Part shown: positions 57,635 through 64,000 of the stretch, piece after piece
Layout: the number at the start of each line of letters is the position of its first letter
Position numbering within the stretch: position 1 is the stretch's first letter
Assembly (NCBI GenBank): GCA_028571685.1
Contig: CM053146.1
Location: 67,799,431 to 67,863,430 of the forward strand
DNA: 64,000 bases
Direction: 5' to 3'
DNA from: Heterohyrax brucei
Lineage: Eukaryota; Chordata; Mammalia; Hyracoidea; Procaviidae
Made by a program: the position numbers and the translations under genes
The notes under the pieces: model-generated
Told to the model about the DNA's origin: nothing
Seen by the model: only the letters and a program-made list of their open reading frames with translations
Database searches by the model: none

Positions 57635-58265
57635 GGCAGTCCTGTGTGTATGCTGAACCAAATGATCTCTGGCTTCTCTTTTAACCCTAACACACTTTCA
57701 GTTTCTTAATGATTCTTCATTTTGTTTTTCTTTACAACATACTTCACTAGTTAAGAATGACTGCTAGGTTGGTGACATTGAAATCAAGCTCTATGATGAA
57801 AGAGAATTTCTTGTTAAAATAAAATTTAATTTTATGCAAATTTCCAATATTTAATTGTCATTTTTAAAAGCAGAAAGAATTATCCTGTATACTTATTCAA
57901 GAGTCAGGCCCAGGCACTTGGTAAGGCAGTGTAAGACTGTATAGAGATAGACCATGAAACATAAAGATTTCTACCTGATCTCATTTTGTGTTTAATTCAG
58001 CTGCCCCAGAGTGAAAGCTGCCACAGAGCAATCGTTTGAGTCACAAGAATATTGTTCTGTGCAGACACTATTCTGAGTTATGCTGAGTAATCATGTGCTC
58101 TTAGTGAGGAAAGATCTGGCTAAAATTAACATGCATATTATATGTTTGGCAAAAAATCTGTTAAGTTTCATGTACATAGGCATCTGCTATGAACTTTTGC
58201 ACCTTCTCTCAGTGTTTTTTGTTTTTTTTTTGGTTCCTATGATTTTTTAAAATAGCTGTAGATTC
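57635..58265. other. Intronic sequence, nothing recognised
   Basis: No repeat or exon identified. Confidence 0.5.
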
Positions 58266-58267
58266 AG

Positions 58268-58402
58268 GGAAATCCTGGTAGCATAGTGGTTAAGAGCTAC
58301 AGATGCTAACCACTAGATGCTCCTTGGGAACTCTATGGAGAAGTCTATCCTGTCCTATAGGGTCACTATGAGTTGGAATTGATTTGATGGCAATTGGTTT
58401 AT
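58268..58402 (+). repeat. AfroSINE with internal deletion
   Basis: gaaatcctggtagcatagtg is followed by taaccactagatgctccttg. The B-box region is deleted, and the tail tgagttggaattgatttgat is present. Confidence 0.9.
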
Positions 58403-58404
58403 AA

Positions 58405-58915
58405 ATCAAGAGGAGGTATCTATTTTACTAAATGATAGACTGATCATTCAATTCTTCTTCAAATCTATTTCAAGATTTCATTTTATGAAGGGTTATCTTG
58501 AATTACACTCCACCTCTGAAGATAACGTTGCAAAAAATCGAACTCAGTATCCCTTTATCATTTTTCTTTTTTTTAATAGAATGAATCTGCTTCCTTGCCA
58601 CCATAGGCTAAGTGGTTAGTAGATAAGTTTATAACTAAGCTTATTTTGCAATAAGTGTAGAGTATATATATTAGTGTTGGTATGAGGACTAGACTGAAAT
58701 AGAAAAAGAGAGTAGCTCCATATTAAATGTTCTACAGAACTCTTGTCTGGCAGTACACCACCATGAAAGAAAACCTGAAAGGAAACAAAAACATATTTCT
58801 GTGATTTACTGTACTTGTTGATCCAGAATGATTAATTTTCTAGTAAAGCAAATGCCTACTCAAGCTGTTATCTTGAATAACATTACTGGTCACTAGTTTT
58901 AACTCCTCGGTTTGA
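58405..58915. other. Intronic sequence, nothing recognised
   Basis: No repeat or exon identified. Confidence 0.5.
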
Positions 58916-58921
58916 GGAATG

Positions 58922-59185
58922 GTAAGGGGCTTTACATACTTTGGACGTGTCAGTAGGAATCAATCCCTGGAGGAGGACATCATGTTTGGGAGAAGGACAT
59001 CATGTTTGGTAAAGCAGAGTGCTAGCAAAAAAGAAGACCCTCAGCAAGACGGACTGACACAGTGGCTGCACAGATGGGCTTAAGAATAAACACAACTCCG
59101 GGCACGGTGCAGGACTGGGTGAGGTTTCATTCTGTTGCGTAGAGAGTTGCTATGAGTCACAACCAGCTAGACGGCACCTAACAAC
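58922..59185 (+). mobile_element. RTE LINE 3' end
   Basis: Same terminal region as 53930-54173 (ttacatactttggacgtgtc, ggaggaggacatcatgtttg), ending gacggcacctaacaacaaca. It carries a local duplication of ggacatcatgtttgg at 58975-59009. Confidence 0.9.
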
Positions 59186-60255
59186 AACAACGGACCTTCA
59201 GTGATTGCTGCTAAGCTAAAGTACTCAAAATTGATTGCCAGAAAAGCCTGGGAAAATTAGATTGTAACATTTATAGATAAATTGATGTGGAATGAGGAAA
59301 GTGTATTAAAGTGTATTAAATGTCAAATGGAGAGAGTAAGAGCCAGGGAATGAAAGAAAGAAAAAAACGGAGGGAGGGAGGAAGGGAAGACAGGAGCGAG
59401 GAAAGAGAAAAGAAGGAAGGAGAAAGGATGGAAGGAGAAAGAAAGGAAGGAGAAAGAATCCACTTTTTAAAATTAAGACATGCATTGTTTCATAAGATTC
59501 GCTCTGCCTACTCTTGAGGGAAAAGAGTGGATTACCATAGCCAACATGTCATTTCCAAGTAATTCTGTCTGACTTTAAGACAGAATTTTGTTCTTTCTTG
59601 TGACAGTGGTAGGCTTTGTTCTAAGAATTCACAAGATATTATAAGAAAACCCATGCAGCCTAAAGGAATCCACACTTACTGAGGACTAGAAGGCTGTGTC
59701 AACTGCCTGTCTAGGGAAGAGTTTGGTTAGCAGAAGGAGTTATCATGTCACAGAGAAGCCAGAAGTGACTATTTCACCAGAGGTTGCAGAATCAATATGT
59801 CAACTGAATTCTAAATGTTATCCACCATGCTTGATCAGCGACACTTTCATTTCTGCGCCAGGAGCTGGCTGTCAGCGGCTCCGTTTGCCGAGTGCTCAGT
59901 CTCTTTGGCGCTTTCCCATTCTGAGGAGCTCTCTTGGCCATAGTAGACTCAGCAGTGACTCTCTTTAAATGGGTTTGGTTATGAATCTTGGCATCTGTTT
60001 CTCTTCACTTGGAGGAGTGTGATCACTGATCACCCAATGTACCCAAAGTTCTAATCAGAGAAGAAAAATTCAGCAGCAATACTAAGGAATTAAAATAATT
60101 GGAAAAGCCAAATGGTAAATAAAAATTCGAATGTAGCCTGTCCTCATGTTATCAAGCGAATACAACTGAAATTTGCACATTATCTAGCTTTCCATTGGTT
60201 GCCCCAATTTATGAAAGATTAATGAAATGTCTTAGTACAAGAAAATAATTTATCT
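59186..60255. other. Intronic sequence containing a polypurine tract
   Basis: Apart from the purine tract nothing is recognised. A 90-codon frame at 59696 is unsupported. Confidence 0.5.
59325..59458. repeat. Polypurine (GA-rich) tract
   Basis: About 130 bp almost free of pyrimidines on the plus strand, built of irregular GGAAG/GAAAG/GGAGG units. A 65-codon 'protein' rich in Lys, Glu, Arg and Gly is simply its translation. Confidence 0.9.
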
Positions 60256-60257
60256 GC

Positions 60258-60738
60258 TGTAGTAGTCATCTAGTGCCGCTATACCAAAAGAAAAAGTGAT
60301 TTCCTCATAGTAAAGTAGGCTGCAATCCAAATTCAGTGTGCCAGCTCCAGGGGAAGGCTTTCTGTCTCTCTCGGTTCTGGAGCAAATTCCTGGTCCTCGG
60401 TCTTTCACTAGTGGAGATGCTTCTTTGGTGCTGGGCCCAAAGGATGTGCTCTGCTCCTGCTACTTCCTTCCTGGTGGAACAAAGTCTCCAACTCTTTACT
60501 CACTTCCTTTACATTTTATTTCTTGAAGGAAAAAAGGTGGTACAAGCCACACCCCAAGGAAACTCCCTTTACATTAGATCATGGATTCAAGCTGTCTGAG
60601 GGTGTTACAACCTCACTCTAATCCTGTTTAACACAAAACTATAACCACAGAATGGAGGAAAACTATGCAATACTGAGAATCATGGCCTAACCAAACTGAT
60701 ACACACATTTTTAAGTGGACGTAATTCAATCCATTCTA
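60258..60738 (-). mobile_element. MaLR-type LTR, left/3' LTR of a collapsed element
   Basis: tgtagtagtcatctagtgcc at one end and aagtggacgtaattcaatcc at the other. It is paired with 60783-61347. Confidence 0.85.
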
Positions 60739-60782
60739 TCCTTTGCCCTCCCCCCCAAATTATACCCTTGCAGTACACAAAA
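60739..60782 (-). mobile_element. 44-bp remnant of MaLR internal region
   Basis: ctttgccctccccccc, then acccttgcagtacacaaaa. It aligns with the start of the internal region at 30544 (ctttggcacccaaaat, ccttg.., caaaat), so most of the interior has been deleted. Confidence 0.6.
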
Positions 60783-61347
60783 TGCCTTAGTCATCTGGTG
60801 CTGACATAACAGAAATACCACAAGTGGATGACTTTTACCAAAGAGAAATTTATTCTCTCACAGTCTAGTATGCTGCAAGTCCAAATACAGGTGCTGGCTC
60901 CAGGAGAAGGCTTTCTCTCTATGTCAGCTCTGGAGGACAGTCTTTGTCCTCAGTCTTCCCCTGGACTAGTGGCTTCTCCATATAGGATCCCCAGGTCCAA
61001 AGAATGCACTCAGCTCCTGGTCCTGGTACTTCTCTCAGAGTAGTATGAAGTCTCGAGCTCCTCAAATTCCTTTGTATCTCTTGAGAGATAAAAGGTGGCA
61101 CAACTCACACTTAGGGAGATTCTCTTTTCATTGGATCAGAGATATGACTTTAGTAAGGGAGTTACCATCCTGCTCGAAATCTCTTTAACGCACCCCAGTA
61201 TTACCCCATTAACCACAGGCAGAGATTAGGATCTACAGCCTATATGAAAATTACAATCACAAAATACAACCACCATACAATATTGGGAATCATGACCCAG
61301 CCAAATTGCTACACACATTTTTAGGGGGCATAATTCAGTCCATGAAA
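60783..61347 (-). mobile_element. MaLR-type LTR, right/5' LTR of a collapsed element
   Basis: tgccttagtcatctggtgct to ataattcagtccatgaaa. The outer flanks are TCTGC (60253-60257) and GCTGC (61348-61352), a 4-of-5 match. Confidence 0.85.
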
Positions 61348-61352
61348 GCTGC

Positions 61353-62498
61353 CTTATTGATATATCTTAGGTAAGCTATTTTTTATTTCTAGTAATGTAT
61401 CCAAAAAGATATGAAATGGATGGATACTGTTTTAAAATTTCATGTTCCATTAAAAAAGCAAAATCCTACAGATTCATACAAGCCTGGATGTTTGAGAGAA
61501 ACAAGTTTATTTTAATGCTAGAACTAAAAGTTCTGGGAACATGACTGAGCAGTGGCTGTTTTTGCCCTCAGCCAAAGATGCTATCAGAGGTGGCGCCTGT
61601 ACTCAACATGCTGTTGATCTGGGGAGGAAACAGAAAGTATTCCCAGTGTGCGACGAGGGTGAACCAAGCAGAAACAGTCACCTGGGGGACTTCTGGGAAT
61701 ACTTGACAATGGTGCTGCTTGAGGGAGTCTTACAGGGTAAGAGGGATCCCCCCCCCCCCGCAATATAGGAATGAGATTGTTTTTAGAAAGAGTCCACAAG
61801 ACTAGCAAAGCTTTTAGACAAACTCACTGAATAGTTCACTGGGACCAGAGCTATGGTTCTCAAATCTTCTTATGGATAAAGACTACGTCTAGGAAGTTTG
61901 CCAAAGCCCAATTTTCTGATCTCTGCATTTTGAGTCTGGGGTAGGCGCGTGAATCTAAATTTTCATAAGCACTTAAGAGTCAATCCAAGAGTCCATCTCT
62001 TGTGTGTGTATTTGCATTTGTGGATGTGTGTTCTTGCATACATGCATGGGTGCGTACTTTTGTATGTTAGTGCGTGTTTGTGTATGTATGTGTTTGAGAG
62101 TCGGCCATGGAAAAAGCAGGTTTGAAGATGGTGTGGGTGGAGATGCGCGTGCGAGTAGATTACACGGAGCCCTAAATGCCTGACTGTGGAGTCTGGCTTG
62201 TGAAGTCATGGAGCTATTATGATGTCATAAACTTCAAAACCTCAAATGATAACTGAGCTGCTAACCGAAGTCAGTGAAGAAAATAATGACTTCTATCTAT
62301 AATTATGTTCTCACTGCAAGTGAAGATAAGCATATCCTTTGATCTAAACAACTTCGTTTGGACAGCAGTTTCTTTGACCCCATAGATGAGATCTCTTTAT
62401 GGAACCAAGACATGGGGGTAAAGGGATGGATAAGCTGGAGTGAGAAGTAGAGTCGATGAATGGAAAAGAATGAAAGAAACTGAATCAGAATTGTTTCA
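61353..62498. other. Intronic sequence with poly-C and TG-rich stretches
   Basis: A C11 run sits at 61750-61760 and irregular TG/CATG-rich DNA at about 61997-62100. No exon seen. Confidence 0.55.
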
Positions 62499-62499
62499 A

Positions 62500-62700
62500 A
62501 ACAGTCATTCACTTATACATTCAACCCAGCATTTATTGATGATCTACTATGTGCCAGACACTGAGTTAAGAACTGTGGACGGAGAAATAAAAGACTCATT
62601 CTTTCTTTCAAGAGCCTATTTTCCTAATTGTTTAGAGGAATACACAATTAGAATGCCCCATGACAAGTACCACAAGGAAATGAAGCACAGGAGCTCAGGG
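62500..62700 (-). repeat. L2 LINE 3' fragment
   Basis: The antisense L2 signature is very clear: cattcacttatacattcaac, then catttattgatgatctacta, then tgtgccagacactgagttaa. Confidence 0.8.
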
Positions 62701-62733
62701 AGCATAGAGAAAAGGGTCGCCTCGCCTAGAATT

Positions 62734-62765
62734 GTCTCTCTCTCTCTGTGTGCGTATGCGTGTGC

Positions 62766-62796
<31 letters not shown>

Positions 62797-62798
62797 AA
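62734..62798. repeat. (TC)n/(TG)n microsatellite
   Basis: tctctctctctgtgtgcgta passes into a pure TG run of about 26 bp. Confidence 0.92.
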
Positions 62799-63004
62799 GG
62801 CTGCCTAAACTGAATCTTTAAGCATCAATAAAGTTTTTCAAATAAAAGATTATTGGGAAAGATTTTCCAGGCAAAGGAAGCATCTTTGTAAGAGATCAGC
62901 ATTGTAGGTTGCTGTGGCTGCACAATATGGTGAGGAACAGCTCCTGTTAAACTGGAGAAGTTATCATAGCAGCTTCTTCTCACTGAATTCACAGCCTGTG
63001 TGAG

Positions 63005-63210
63005 GTATTATACCAAGAACTGCACAAGGATCACCTTATTTAACTTTCACGATAATCACATAAAGTAGGTATTATATCACTTCTGGTTTCAATGAGGAAA
63101 GTTAAGCCCAATAAAATTAATGAACTTTTCCAGGGGTACATAATTGATAGTTGGTGGAGCCAGGATTAGAACCGAAGATGTCTGGCTTTAGAATTCATTC
63201 TCTTAAAGGT
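63005..63210 (-). repeat. MIR SINE
   Basis: ccttatttaactttcacgat, then aatgaggaaagttaagccca, then ggagccaggattagaaccga. Confidence 0.7.
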
Positions 63211-63597
63211 CATTTTTACACTACTGCTATACACTGTATATAAAGGGTATATTAAAAAGCTTAGACATTCTAAGAACAATTAGCAGTTGTTAAAATGGCA
63301 TAATTACATTTGCAGTTCTTACAGACTACTTTAATATAGAAAAGGTGGTTTGACTGAAGAAGATGAAAACTGAAGGTACTGAAACGAAAGGTGATTGTTA
63401 TAATTTCAGAAGGAAATTCTGCAGCCTTGAATTAAAATACTCCTTTAATGCAGCAGGCAACCTCTATGATGGCTCCCTATGAGTTTCGCTTCCTAGTACT
63501 CCTGTCCTTGTGTATTTCTTTCCAGTTAAATGTAGGCTGGGCCTACTGGCTTTCTTCTAATGAAAAGAATATGGAAGAAATCATGGGAAGTCACTTT
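63211..63597. other. Intronic sequence, nothing recognised
   Basis: No feature seen. Confidence 0.5.
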
Positions 63598-63602
63598 CAA
63601 TA

Positions 63603-63740
63603 ACTAACCTAGTGCCATTGAGTCAGATCTGACTCATAGCGACCCTAGAGGCCAGAGTAGAACTGCCCCCCGAGTATTCAAGGAGCTCCTGGTGGATTTG
63701 AACTAACAACCTGTAGTGGTAGCACTTAACCCACTACACC
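63603..63740 (-). repeat. AfroSINE
   Basis: ctagtgccattgagtcagat, then agcgaccctagaggccagag, then taacccactacaccac. Its head end directly touches the hairpin. Confidence 0.9.
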
Positions 63741-63806
63741 ACAGAAAGTCATAGTCTTTTTACAGTCATTCCCGTAGTACACTGTAAAAAGACTGTGACT
63801 TTCTGT
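63741..63806. repeat. Near-perfect 26-bp inverted repeat (hairpin)
   Basis: The left arm 63741-63766 and right arm 63781-63806 match as reverse complements at 25 of 26 positions, separated by 14 bp. Confidence 0.95.
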
Positions 63807-64000
63807 CTTCGGTGGATTCTCTTGCTTGCCACTTGGGCTGCCGCTTGAGGGCAGAGGAAGCCAGCTGTTAGGGTAGAACACATCCCTGTGAGGCGGCCCG
63901 GTGGAATGAGCTTGAAAGCAAATTCTCCCCCAGCTGAGCCTTGAAACGACAGCAACCATGGAAGCCACCTTGACTGAAGGCTGGTGAAGGACCCTGAGCC
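63807..64000. other. GC-richer intronic sequence at window edge
   Basis: Higher GC than most of the window, with overlapping minus-strand frames (63726-63968) that show no motif. Confidence 0.4.

Noticed and set aside
57317-57709. 130-codon frame as a domesticated transposase gene
   Set aside because: It lacks the DNA-binding domain and two of three catalytic acidic residues, and the frame runs past the element end. It is better read as a fold-back mariner remnant.
59320-59517. 65-codon Lys/Glu/Arg-rich 'protein'
   Set aside because: It is the translation of a GA-rich simple tract.
62440-62808. 122-codon plus-strand frame
   Set aside because: It spans an antisense L2 fragment and a TG microsatellite, with no recognisable domain.

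Overview
The window is mammalian genomic DNA lying entirely inside one gene. Three exons on the minus strand encode the membrane core of an ERG-type voltage-gated potassium channel. Their residues fit KCNH7 (Kv11.3, ERG3) better than KCNH2 or KCNH6. The host is almost certainly an afrotherian, most likely an elephant or close paenungulate. The window is packed with tRNA-derived SINEs of the AfroSINE type and with RTE/BovB-type LINEs whose 3' ends resemble the SINE tails. The species call rests on my memory of these families, not on a database search.

Gene layout, in transcription order (high to low coordinates): exon A (35154-35566, S1 to S3), an intron of 10,053 bp, exon B (24701-25100, S4 to the pore and the start of S6), an intron of 5,297 bp, and exon C (19204-19403, rest of S6 and the start of the C-linker). 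Splice signals are canonical and the frame is continuous across all three. I found neither the N-terminal PAS/linker exons nor the cyclic-nucleotide-binding-homology exons. They should lie beyond 64000 and before position 1, so the rest of the window is intron.

The introns are a layered record of mobile elements. Region 1-10.5 kb: an RTE LINE (1651-3648), then an old plus-strand L1 that hosts SINEs, an RTE scrap and a younger L1 with a 5' inversion (6178-8665). Region 10.5-19 kb: SINEs and an unidentified repeat present as an inverted pair (11569 and 13318). Region 19-35 kb: the three exons, L1, RTE and SINE fragments, and a MaLR element with both LTRs (30045-31962). Region 35-45 kb: L2, a fold-back mariner and tiny SINE-end insertions with perfect target duplications. 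Region 45-54.6 kb: a long RTE copy split by two MaLR solo LTRs, two further solo LTRs, and an antisense L1 carrying RTE and SINE insertions. Region 54.6-64 kb: SINEs, a second fold-back mariner with the same rearrangement, a MaLR element almost emptied of its interior, simple repeats and a 26-bp hairpin.

The observations I consider most worth checking are (1) two mariner elements sharing one fold-back architecture and internal junction, (2) insertions of only 35 to 75 bp of SINE/RTE 3' end with target duplications, (3) the unidentified inverted repeat pair, (4) the near-perfect hairpin at 63741-63806, and (5) the textbook twin-primed L1. I see no bacterial-type gene cluster, CRISPR array or new protein-coding system.
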